Made by a program: the position numbers and the translations under genes. Of a stretch of DNA of 64,000 nt, positions 35,079 through 46,163 are shown piece by piece. Source of the DNA: Cycas panzhihuaensis (taxonomy: Eukaryota; Cycadophyta); the NCBI GenBank assembly GCA_023213395.1, contig CM041465.1, positions 86,187,741 through 86,251,740 on the forward strand, written 5' to 3'. Each line of letters starts with the position of its first letter. The first letter of the stretch is position 1. The notes under the pieces were generated by a model. That model searched no databases. It worked only from the letters and a program-made list of their open reading frames with translations, and was not told where the DNA came from.

Positions 35079-35870
35079 TTACCCATCATGGATGAATTTA
35101 AGTTGCCCCCAGAGGGTCGAACATACGAATCTCATCTGGTCAAGCCATGGTCGACCTAAAAGAAGGTTGTAGTCGACGTCAATGTCGAGGACTACAATGT
35201 TAGCGAGGATAGTCTTGCCCTCGAGAGTGAGCAGGATCATTACAGATCCCAATGGCGTCTTTTTGCTACCATCATAGCCTTGGCATCGCCATGAAATAGG
35301 TTCCAAGGCAGAAATACCAAGTTCTTATATAACACGCAAGGGCGTGGCATTCATGGAAGAACCATTGTCGACAATGGTCCTTCGCAAGGTACAGTTGAGT
35401 GTATTGATGGTAATGGTGAATGGGAAGTTCCACTGACATTCCCTTTTACACGCAGGAGGAATGTCCTTAGGATCAAAAGAAATAATGGGTTCGCGACTTT
35501 GGGTAACACCCAAAGCATAGACGAGCGCGTCATTTGATCCTAAAGCTTCTAAAAGGAGGGCATGCTGCTTGGGATAACTCCTAAAAACGTCCATCAAGGG
35601 CATTCCCACAGTGATGGTATGGAGTTCATCAACGATGAAGAAAGGCTTACCCCTCGCAGTAGGTTGGGTAAGTGCCCTTCGAAAACCGTAATGATCAAGA
35701 TGCACGGGAATGGCCTTGGGAAAAATAGGTACTTCTGGAGGAGGGTTCTCTGGAAGAGGATCGGAAGGAGTAGAAGAAGAAGCACCAGCTGCTTCTTTAG
35801 CAGTTTGAGACCGAGTAAGGGCATACGAAGGAGTAGCCTTAAGCATTTGGATCACCTTATTTCCTTTATT
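35079..35870 (-). pseudogene. E1 aspartic protease region
   Basis: Open from 35855 to 35325, one stop, then open 35306-35079. Active-site block V-D-N-G-S-S-M-N is at about 35380-35355; Y-N-L-L-L-G-R-P-W-L-D is at about 35175-35140. D-N-G replaces the D-T-G/D-S-G of retroviruses, which is usual in this plant clade as far as I recall. It would process the Gag-Pol protein. Confidence 0.82.
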
Positions 35871-35979
35871 CCGGAACTACGAAGGTGAAGGAGTGCATTG
35901 GTTAGGAGAACGCGAGGGAGAGGACGAATCCTAGGCGCCCTTCCCTTTATCGCGGGAAGGACGAGAATTTGGTGATCTT

Positions 35980-38065
35980 CCTCAGTTCTAGTTATTTTTC
36001 AATTGAGTGTTATGATCACGTTCCCCATGTTTGAGGAACGAATCCTTATGGACCGGTTGGTCTAGATTAGGCCTTGAGGCCCATTTAGGGGATGAGTCAT
36101 GTCGAGGGGCATCCTTGGGATGCTGGGCCTTACAACGTAAGTCATCATGAAAGCACTCCCCATGAATGGAGCGCCACTTCTTCTTAAGCGAAGGATCTAT
36201 CTTCCTCGGTTGAGAGGACTGGTCATTTCCATTCCTAGGGAGGGGAGCTTGGGTAGCTTGTTGAATTTGTTTGTTAGAGGTTATGAATGAAGGAGCCTGT
36301 AATTTGAGTTCCTTCATCATTGGTTCGAATGAATGTATGGCGGATGTGAGCGGATCTAAGATCTTCTCAGTTAGATGAGAAGAAGACTTAGAAGATTGTT
36401 GTGGTTTAGTATCCTTGGTTGGGAGTGGTGCCTTACGTTGCTTTGAGGGCTTGAGAGGCTTCTTGAGTCCAGCCTGGATCTCAATAGCCTCGAGCGCTAG
36501 CACTTTGCAATCGCGGAGTCGTATGTGGTCGCCCCCATCTTGAGGACTTCCACATGTACTTCGGGGTGAAGTGCGTTAATGAAAAGGTCCCTCTTCAACT
36601 CCTTGGGCAACGTGGCCTTAGTGGAGTGAAGAAGATCATGAAATCATCACATAAAGTCATGATTCATCTCATCGTGACCTTGTTTGAGCGATAGGAGGGA
36701 TTTCATTCCGCTTTCAAATGGACGAGCTACATCAAAGTAGTTGATGAATTTATCCACCAACTGCTAGAATAAAAGGATAGAATGAGTGGGAAGGTGATAG
36801 AACCACTTAAGGGCATTGTCTTACAAAGATCGAGGGAACAATTTCATTAAGATATGGTTGTAAGCCTAGTAATCAATATACTCCATAGAAAAACTACGGA
36901 CGTGCTCTATTGGGTCTTACGAGGAAGTTTTGTCAAATTTAGGAACTTCGAGAGGATGAAGCGGTAAGTTGGTCCTTAGCACCTCAACGGACAATGGCGT
37001 CGATCGATAGTCCATAAAGGGACGCGCCCTTGCATGGACCATAGGATCGACAAATGGTAATGAGCAAGGAATAGATGGGAGTGGTAAACCCATCCCTCCT
37101 TGGGGAAGCACCCCTTATTGGAAAGGGACTTGAGGATAATCACCTTGAAAGGAAACCAAGTTCCCTTGCGAAGGTGCAGCATAAGAGGCTATGTTAGATG
37201 GTGGGAAAGAAGGGTGCAGAACTGGGTTTTGCCAATATGGGCCACCCGTAGGTGGTGCAATCCTATATGGGTGTAGTGCGTCCATGCCATAAGCTAGAAT
37301 GTTGTTCCCTTTACCCTGCCCCCAAGGTTGAGAGATAAAACCTGGGGGTATGTAAAGGGAAGAACCACTAGGTTGGTTGTAGGGATATGTGGGAGCGGAT
37401 CCCACATGACTAGCAGCTAAAGAGCTAGTAGGACCTATAGGCCTACTAGGGAATGCATGTGCCACATTAGCTTAGCTAGGAAAGGGTATACTAACCCCCA
37501 ACTGAGGGAAAGACATACCACGAGAGGGTCCTGAAGAACTAGGACCATGGAAAGGGATGGAAGGTACGACATTCATCCCTGAGGTTGGTGTAGGAACGGA
37601 GTGGGACGAATGCGCAAGAACGAAATGATTACTCATAATAGGAGGGGCAGGTGTGGATGAAGAAGGTGGTAAAGGAGCAGATGAAGAAGATGCTCCACCA
37701 CGCAAAATGTCTTCAAACCACCTAGGACACGATTGAAGGCGAGCCACTTGAAAGCACTCGCCAATAGATTCAACCACGTCAGTGGGAGGGGTATCTATGT
37801 GACCATAAGAGGTGGATGGGACCTCAGATGACATAGACCCCTCAGGGTACTCCTCATAAGAATCACCAGTCAAATGGTAGACCTCAAGAGAAAGCGGGTC
37901 TTCTACCGCATGGGTAGAAGGACGGATGTCAAGGGGGTGATGTTGGTCATCCGGGTAGAAAACAAGATCGTCACCCTCTTGGGTGGATCCTAGAATAGAT
38001 GCAGGGAATTTGTGAGTTCCCAATGCAAATGCGTGATAGGCCCAATCAGAAGGGTATCCTTCCAT
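35980..38065 (-). pseudogene. E1 gag
   Basis: Start chosen at ATG 38065 (M-E-G-Y-P-S-D-W-A-Y). An acidic Pro/Ser-rich N-terminal third is open to 37472; the middle (37465-36560) holds the capsid-like block with F-D-K and E-H-V-R-S-F-S-M; the C-terminal part 36503-35988 is basic. Several stops. No clean CCHC knuckle is seen; a C/H-containing stretch near 36170-36110 may be its relic. Confidence 0.8.
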
Positions 38066-38305
38066 GGTCGAATCAGAATCCGATAATGAAATAGGATGAT
38101 ACCTGGGATCTTCTAACAATGGAGGCAAACCACGTAAGCGATGAGAAAAGTGTCACATACAAAGCTTACCAACACTTTAGAAGAAGGAAAGGGCTACAAG
38201 GAGTGCACATTGGGGGCTGCCTAAGAAGGAGATGAAGTGGAAGGAACTAGTAGCAAGTAGCAATACCAACAGAAAGGGATGAAGACTAGCTCCCTTACTG
38301 GAAAG

Positions 38306-38323
38306 TCCCTAGTATGGTCGCCA
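38306..38323 (-). other. E1 primer binding site (probable tRNA-Arg)
   Basis: TGGCGACCATACTAGGG in element sense, 1 bp from the LTR. The first nine bases fit the 3' end of a plant tRNA-Arg; the remainder is less certain. Confidence 0.65.
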
Positions 38324-38324
38324 G

Positions 38325-39431
38325 TGGATGCGCGTCTATGGGATATCCGCCTAGATACGTAGGGATAACGAGGATGATTGATGATACTATCAGGGTACAG
38401 ATAGGAACCTACAAGTGAGGTGAGTACCACGCAGGATGTTCCGTGTGCCAGAGCATGAGTTCGGGACCTGTAGATGGTACCCAACTACCTAAAGGTGGTT
38501 CCCCACTTCGACTAGGAAGAGGGAAGGCAAAAGAGTAGCGTGGATAGATTCTAAAGAAGGGTTCTCCTACCCTTGGATGGCCGAAAGAGAAGGGAGAGAA
38601 TCCCTTGAAGGTTTCTCTATAGTGGAGGGAAATGAATAGGGGCAAGGTAGGTGAATAGCCTACGGTTAAGACCTCCTCGATTACTTAGCTAAGCGAAAGA
38701 GCCCAAGGGAAGATGAAGGGAGTGGGAACGATTAATTGATCAAAAGTTCCCCCTTTTGAAGGAGCAGTCAAGAGAAGAGAGGGTGCTAAGGTACATACAA
38801 GTAAGCCAAACCAAATATGATAAGCCAAGAGAACAAAGGCGAGGTTTACAGGCTAAAAGGAAAGGCTAAAGGGAAGAACTTCCTAAAACCCTTTCCTACA
38901 ATAAGTATGGTATATGAGATATAACATACAGAATGCAAACAAAAAAGGAGAGTTGATTCTTTTTTTCTTTTATGTTGTCTAATTAATACTATACAAACCT
39001 TTTCAAAAGAAAGAGAGTAAAACGAAGCAAGAACACATACCCGGAATAAGGGTGTGATCGAGGCAGTGATGCTTCCGCAAGATATCCAAATCGTTCCACG
39101 AAGCAACGGCAGGGGATCACGGTAGGGTGAAGCGTGGGGCTTTCTTACCTTCCTCAGAAAGTGACACTAAAATGCCAAAAAAGAAGAAAATGAAAGTGAT
39201 AGCAGAAAATGAAATGCTATGATAAAATACGAGTAAATGCACTTACCCAGGAGAGAGAGGGGAAAAGAAGTTCCTTGCGTGCTTCGTTTACCTGCAAGTA
39301 AGTGCAAAGGTTCCTTTCTAGAGAAAGGAGGCTAGAAACATAAGAGAGAGCACCAAAAAAACATATATATATGCACATGCCAAACTAAATCTCTATACAT
39401 ATATATTAGTACTCATAAATCACAAGGTTGT
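38325..39431 (-). repeat. E1 5' LTR, part before the array (1107 bp)
   Basis: TGGATGCGCG at its + strand start; aligns with 2580-3684 of the 3' LTR. It stops at 39431, where TGATCC of the array begins. GTTGT (39427-39431) is the candidate target duplication of the array. About 1.68 kb of this LTR should lie beyond the array. Confidence 0.88.
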
Positions 39432-40486
39432 TGATCCAGGAGGATCTACCATATGTTTACAGGATGCGGAAAATGCTAGGCATTGGCATAACTAAAAGAG
39501 ATATGGCCAAATGGTATCAAAATTCTATGAAATTTTGTTTAAAGAGATAAGACACATCCCACTAGATGTGTACAAAAAGGTGGGGTTCAGAAAATATCAT
39601 TTGATTAGAGTTCAAGCCTTGTCTTTGCATAATAATTAATCCCACAGCTAGCAGAAAAAAAATAGAAAATATATATTATAATTATATGCATAGAAACATG
39701 GCCAAATGATATCCAAATGAGCTAAAATTTTGAGGAAGCAGAGGATACATGTGTTTCTATACGTGTACCAAATTTTAGCTGAATTGGAGTCCGTTAAGGT
39801 CAGTTACAAGCCGCAACTTTTAAGAATTGCATGAAGGCCACTTGGACAGCAGAAAAATAGCAAATACATATTATTATTAAATGAATAAAAATGCAGCCAA
39901 ATGATATCCAAATGAGCTAAAAATTTCAGGAAGCTGAGGGGACATGTGTTCCTAGACGTGTACCAAATTTAAGCCAAATTGGAGTACGTTAAGATCTATT
40001 ACAAGCTATAACATTCTAAGAATTGTATGAAGGCCACTTGGACAACATGCATTCTGGTTGTTAGTGGTTATACTTGCATGATTGCCACTTGTTAAACATG
40101 CAATTCAGGTTTCTTTCTATAAATTGAGCCCTTCTATAGGTTAGAGAGGTGGTTCTTGGAGACTTGACTTGGGAAGCATCCTTGGAGAAGCATTTGGAGG
40201 GTTGGAGTCCCCCTTATGGTATAATTGTAACATTTATTCCTTGTAATTTTACCATTCTTTTTCTAGTTGATCTCTCCACCATTAAATGGAGATTTCATGG
40301 TTTAATAAAAGTATTACTCCTCATACTTTTGGATCAATGTCAAGTATAATTGATTTGGTGTAGAATTTTCCTTTCATGGGCTCATTGTTGTTTTGATGTT
40401 ATTGAGCTTTCCACACTAACTCCGTGATCTCAAGGAGGAAAGATTGATAATTGATTTCTTCACCAAACTAAGCTCTTTTGGGATCA
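39432..40486 (+). repeat. Array LTR 1 (1055 bp)
   Basis: TGATCC...GGATCA. TATAAAT at 40118-40124 would set the start of transcription; AATAAA at 40304-40309 is a likely poly(A) signal, placing U3/R/U5 borders in the last third. The internal ~190-bp duplication is present (blocks with GGCCACTTGG near 39836 and 40033). Confidence 0.95.
40118..40124 (+). promoter_or_regulatory. TATA box in array LTR 1
   Basis: TATAAAT followed by TGAGCCC. The same box is at 45754, 51402, 57059 and 62689 in the other array LTRs and near 25726 in the solo LTR. Assignment is by motif and by position upstream of AATAAA. Confidence 0.65.
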
Positions 40487-40491
40487 TATTT

Positions 40492-40502
40492 TGGTATCGA
40501 GC
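40492..40502 (+). other. Array unit 1 PBS (one base short)
   Basis: TGGTATCGAGC: the initiator-Met PBS TGGTATCAGAGC with the A of CAG missing. Units 2, 3 and 4 show the same loss; unit 5 (63066) has the full site. Confidence 0.85.
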
Positions 40503-40527
40503 CTCGATCTTTGTTGTAGGGACTTGA

Positions 40528-43500
40528 ATGGTACAAACAAGGAAAGGATACAAAGAGAAAGGTGAAGACTTTCTTGTGTTGCAATCACCAAGAAGACAAA
40601 GAAAGAATCAAGCACCATGGTGAAAAGAAGATGGAGAAATTAGATTTGAAAGGCTTGAGAAGAACGTCAAGCCTTGATGTAAATGATGACCCACCTTCTA
40701 CCTCTAGTCAAAGGAAAAGGCAAAGAGAAGGAATTTGAAGGAGGATCCACATATGACCACGACCATGAAGAGGAAGAGGAGGAGACCTTAAAGCACTCTT
40801 TTGAAGAAAGCAAGGGTACTTCATCTCATCAACCCTTCAAGGTGGAGGCAAAGTTGGATATTCCAACTTATGATGGAGAGGTAAATCGAAAAGTTGGACC
40901 ATTGGTTGGATCAACTTGAAACCTACTTCACAATCTATGCTTATAGTAATGCTCAAAAGCTTTCATTGCTAGGCTCAAGATGTGTAAACATGCATTGACA
41001 TGGTGGAATGCATTTTGAAGACTCATGATGTATCTTCTTTTCATGGAGGGATTTTAAGAAAATAATAAAGCAATTCTACCCCATAGGTCATGAGGAAGAC
41101 CAATGGGTCACTTGGCAATATTTACGCCAAGGGAGAGGTGTAAGTGTCCAAGACTATACTTCTTTATTTTTTAGGCATGGCATGCTACTTGGTATTAATA
41201 TGGATGAACATATCACTCTTATGAAATTCATTGGAGGATTACATGAATACATAAGGAAGGAACTAAGGCTTTTTAAGGTTCAATCCATTGGAGAAGCAAG
41301 TAGGATGGCTATGGCAATAGAAAGCAAAAGTAAGAAATCTACATTCATGTATAAAGATTCTACTTTTACTTCTAATAAGTATGAAAAGAATCCTAAATTG
41401 CACTCATCAAAAGGCAAGAAGGAAAGAAGAAAAGAACTAATTTTGTTAAAAGTTCTAACTATTGTGAGCATTGTGATATTAGTGGTCATATTACAACAAA
41501 GTGTTGGAAGTTGCATCCAGAACTAAAGCCGAAGCATATCAAGGATATGGAATTAAGAAAGAAGGAAAAGGAAAGCACTACTTTACAGGTGGAGATTCAA
41601 AGTGAAGGAGAAGAGAAGGTCACTCTACTTACAAATTATGAAGATGATGCTACAAGGGAGGAACTATTTCACTTGAAGCTTCAAGTGAAATAGTATGATT
41701 GGTGCCATTATAGATCCGGGAAGCCAAAAGAATTTGATCTCAGAAAGTTTGGTAAAGAGCATTGGTTTGGTAACTACTCCTCACCCTCATCCATATCCTC
41801 TTGGTTGGATCCATAAAGATGTGGAAATGCAAATATCAAAGCGATGTACACTTAAATTTTCCATCACTAATGATTTTGTTGATGAGGTAATATGTGATGT
41901 GGTGCCACTGGATGTATGCCATGTTGTGCTTGGAAGTCCCTACTTGTGGGATCGAGATGCACTCTTCTATCGAAGGGAGAGAAAGTATCGATTGATGAAG
42001 GATAACAAGGGCTTCATCATAAAGGCCACAAAGAAGCACTTGGATAAGATAGCATTAATTTCATTACTCAAGCAAAAGGATGATCAATGCATGTGGTAAA
42101 TTTGTCATCTTAATGGTAAGGAGAAAAGAAGAGCCAAGAGATGAAGAAGGTCCTTTTACTCACACTCTTCTTATATCACCTAAACAAATGCAATAAGTTG
42201 AGGAGTTAAAGACAAGGTATAATATTCTATTTCAACATGTTGATGGGCTTCCACCAAGAGAAAGATAGAGCATGAAATCACTCTTGTAGGAGATGCACCA
42301 TTAGCTAATGTTGCTTTGTATAGGCACTCCATTGTAGAAAATAATGAGATAAAGAGGCAAGTTGAGGAGTTGCTTGATCAAGGGGTCATAAGACCTTCAT
42401 GTTCACCTTGTGGGTCAACAATTGTCTTGGTGCCTAAGAAGGATGGAGGATGGAGAATGTGTATAGATTTTCGTGCTTTGAATAAAATTACAATTAAAAA
42501 TCGCTACCCTTTGCCTCGTATAGATGATTTGCTTGATCAAATTGACATGCTTGTTATTTCACTAAATTGGATTTAAAAGTGGTTATCACCAAGTTAGGGT
42601 CAAGGAGGAGGACACATGGAAGACGGCCTTCAAAACAAAGCAAGGACTCTTTGAATGGATGGTTATGCCTTTCGGATTGTGTAATGCTCCTGCAACATTC
42701 ATGAGGCTAATGAATGAAATATTAAGGCCTTACTTGGATAATTTTGTTGTTGTCTATCTTGATGACATTTTGATTTTCAAGAACACATGGGAGGAACATT
42801 TGCGGACATAGAAGAAGTTTTAAAGACTATGGCTAAGCATCATTTGAAGCTTAATGTGAAGAAGTGTGAATTTGGCAAGGAGAACTTGATCTTCTTAGGC
42901 TTTGTGGTTGGAGGAGGAAAGTTGAGCATTGATCCACTCAAGACTCAAGCCATCCTCAAATGGCCTAGGCCAACAAATATCACAGAGGTGAGAAGTTTTT
43001 TTAGGAGCTTGTCAATACTTGAGAAAGTTCATTCTTCATTTCTCACAGTTGCAAGACCTCTACATGGATTGACAAAATCTAGTAGAAAGTTTACTTGGGG
43101 TTCCAAGGAGGAAGAAGCCTTTCTTCTTTTAAAGAAGAAAATTTGTGAAACCTAGGTTTTGGCAATGCCAAATTTGCAAAGGCCTTTTGAAGTAGAAGCT
43201 GATGCAAGTGGAAATGCGATGGGAGCTGTCCTTATTCAAGATGGGAAGCCTATTGCGTACCATTCAGAAGTCTTCACCCCTCAAGTGAAGAACTACCCAA
43301 CATATGATCGAGAAATGTTTGCACTTCATCAAGCATGCAAGCATTGGAGGTCATACTTTCGGAAAAGAGGTTGTAGTTCATACCGATCATAAGCCTCTTC
43401 AATTTTACAAACTCAAAGTAAATTACAAAGAAGCAAGACACATGAAGTGGATGAGTTATTTACAACAATTCAATATTGTAATTAAGTATAAAAGGGATCT

Positions 43501-45029
43501 AATAACAAAATTGCGATATGTTATCTAGACCACCTTGTTCCACTTCTTCTTCTACTTTTGTTTGTAGTTCTCTTATGAGTTTGCGTGGAACCAATGCATC
43601 ATGAAGAGTACAAAGACTTGTACCATGAAGATGAAGCTTTGAAGGAAGAATTAGAAAACCTAGCGAAAGGAAGACCTTCGACTTGCTTGGAAGGATGGTC
43701 TACTTTTCAAAGGGAGCGACTCTATGTTCCATCAAAAGGAGACAAGATCAAGTGGCTTAGAGAAGCCCATACTTCTAAAGTAGTGGTCACTTTGGTATAG
43801 AAGACTTTAGCAAACTTAAGAAGATATGTTGTATGGCAAAAAATGCAAAATGATGTAAAAAAAATGTAAAAGGATGTGTAATGTGTAATACTTCTAAGCC
43901 TTCTTCTAGAAAATTAGGATTGTATACACCACTACCTATTACTAGGCCTTGGGAAAGTATCTCCATTGATTTTTAGGGGACTTCCCATGACTAGGAAGGG
44001 ACATGATTATCTTTTGTTGTTGTAGATAGGTTTAGTAAAATGATATGTCTAATACCTTGTAAGAAGACAATCACAGTGCAGGGAGGCGGTGAGTTATTCT
44101 TGGAGCATGTATGGAAGAATTTTGGCTTGCCTTCTTCCATCATTTCGGATCGGACACTCGATTCCTTTCATCATTTTGGAAGTCACTATGGGAGATGATG
44201 GATACCAAATTGAAGAGGAGTACAAGTTTCCATCCTCAAAGCGGATGGACAAACCAAGTAGCGAATGTAACTTTGGTACATCTATTGAGGATCTGATTCC
44301 AAGCATCCAAAGACTTGGGATGAATCATTGGCTTTTCTACAATTTGCTTTTAATAGAGCAATGCATGCATCACACTCTAAAGCACCTTTTGAAGTTTGTT
44401 TGGGATACTTACCTCAAAGTCCATTTGACTTAGAGTTTTCCATGCAAGCTAAGGAAGGATCCGTCAAAGAGAAGGAGGAGCATGACAAGGCTTTAAGATA
44501 CTTGGAGAAGATCCAGAGAGTCCACAAAGAAGTACATGATCAACTTCTAAGGACTCAACAAAAGTACAAGGAAAGACATGACAAGAATAGGAAAGAGTGT
44601 ACTTTCCAAGAAGGAGATTTAGTATGGTTATACTTGAGCAAGGAGAGGTTAAAAGGAGAAGGTAAGAAACTCAAACCTATAAGGTATGGACCATTCAAGA
44701 TTTTGAGAAAAGTAGGTGGCAATGCTTTCCAACTTGATCTTCCACCTTATATGCAAATATATTCAGTAGTAAATGCTAAATACTTAAAACTCTTTGAGCC
44801 CTCCATGCTAGATGAGGAACAGGACCAGTTCACTTTACCTTCAGTTGATGATTTGTATTTGGAAAGTGAGGAGCCTCTCGAGGAAGATTGTATCTTGGGG
44901 AGAAAATCTACCAAAACAAGACATAAGACACATGAATCTTTCAGGATTGGAGTAGGGCAATTGCCTAGTAAGGCAAAGTGGTTTAGTAGGCAACAAGGAG
45001 AACAACACTTCCCCCATCTCCAATTCTAA
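40528..45029 (+). pseudogene. Array unit 1 gag-pol
   Basis: Matches G1 gag-pol from ATG 40528 (M-V-Q-T-R-K-G) to stop 45029, 4502 nt against 4554 in G1. Intact CX2CX4HX4C zinc knuckle at about 41463-41504; protease I-D-P-G-S near 41709; RT core block M-P-F-G-L near 42667 and L-D-D-I-L near 42759; integrase zinc region near 43860; tail with F-P-H-L-Q-F. Frame is broken repeatedly by small indels. An in-frame TAA at 42194-42196 (CAA in units 3 and 4) is shared with unit 2. Confidence 0.9.
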
Positions 45030-45052
45030 GCCAAAGCAGAGTTGGCTATTTT

Positions 45053-45070
45053 CCAAGGAAGGGGGAGCCA
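45053..45070 (+). other. Array unit 1 PPT
   Basis: CCAAGGAAGGGGGAGCCA directly before LTR 2; same tract at 50698-50715, 56355-56371 (one G fewer) and 61985-62002. Confidence 0.85.
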
Positions 45071-46122
45071 TGATCCAGGCGGATCTACCATATGTTTACA
45101 GGATGCGGAAAATGCTAGGCATTGGCATAACTAAAAGAGATATAGCCAAATGGTATCAAAATTCTATGAAATTTTGTTTAAATAGATAAGACACATCCCA
45201 CTAGATGTGTACAAAAAGGTGGGGTTCAGAAAATATCATTTGATTAGAGTTCAAGCCTTGTCTTTGCATAATAATTAATCCACATTAGCGTAAAAAAATA
45301 GAAAATATATATTATAATTATATGCATAGAAACATAGCCAAATGACATCCAAATACGCTAAAATTTTGAGGAAGTGGAGGAGGCATGCGTTTCTATATGT
45401 GTACCAAATTTGAGCTAAATTAGAGTCCGTTAAGGTCAGTTACAAGCTACAACTTTTAAGAATTGCATGAAGGCCACTTGGACAGCAGAAAAATAACAAA
45501 TACATATTATTATTAAATGAATAAAAATGTAGCCAAATGACATCCAAATGAGCTAAAAATTTTAGGAAGATGAGGGGACATGCGTTCCTAGACGTGTACC
45601 AAATTTGAGCCAAATTGGAGTATGTTAAGATCTATTACAAGCTATAACATTCTAAGAATTGTATGAAGGCCACTTGGACAACATGCATTCTGGTGGTTAG
45701 TGGTTATACTTGCATGATTGCCACTTGTTAAACATGAAATTCAGGTTTCTTTCTATAAATTGAGCCCTTATATAGGTTAGAGAGGTGGTTCTTGGAGACT
45801 TGACTTGGGAAGCATCCTTGGAGAAGCATTTGGAGGGTTGGAGTCCCCCTTATGGTATAATTGTAACATTTATTCCTTGTAATTTTACCATTCTTTTTCT
45901 AGTTGATCTCTCCACCATTAAATGGAGATTTTTATGGTTTAATAAAGTATTACTCCTCATACTTTTGGATCAATGTCAAGTATAATTGATTTGGTGTAGA
46001 ATTTTCCTTTCATGGGCTCATTGTTGTTTTGATGTTATTGAGCTTTCTACACAAACTCCAGGATCTCAAGGAGGAAAGATTGATAATTGATTTCTGCACC
46101 AAACTAAGCTCTTTTGGGATCA
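45071..46122 (+). repeat. Array LTR 2 (1052 bp)
   Basis: Almost identical to LTR 3: both have CATGAAATTCAGG and CTTATATAGG where LTRs 1, 4 and 5 have CATGCAATTCAGG and CTTCTATAGG. TATAAAT 45754-45760, AATAAA 45941-45946. Confidence 0.95.
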
Positions 46123-46163
46123 TATTTTGGTATCGAGCCTCGATCTTTGTTGTAGGGACTTGA

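Larger units (their letters stand above)
2580..39431 (-). mobile_element. E1: Tat-clade Ty3/gypsy element, nested and incomplete in window
   Basis: Left end is the 3' LTR (2580-5367); right end is the start of the 5' LTR (38325-39431), where the family-G tandem array begins. It continues beyond the window. E2 (8106-29650) interrupts it. Removing E2 leaves about 15 kb of visible E1, with gag, PR, RT, RNase H, integrase, antisense PMD, aRNH and PPT in element order. Coding parts carry many stops and at least one frameshift at the RT active site, so E1 is a decayed copy. It inserted into a relative of its own family (E0). Confidence 0.9.

Noticed and set aside
45785-45985. 66-71-codon open frame repeated in every family-G LTR (25754, 40149, 45785, 57090, 62720)
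   Set aside because: Starts near the TATA box within U3/R, ends at varied stops, low complexity and no domain; repetition only reflects LTR copies.
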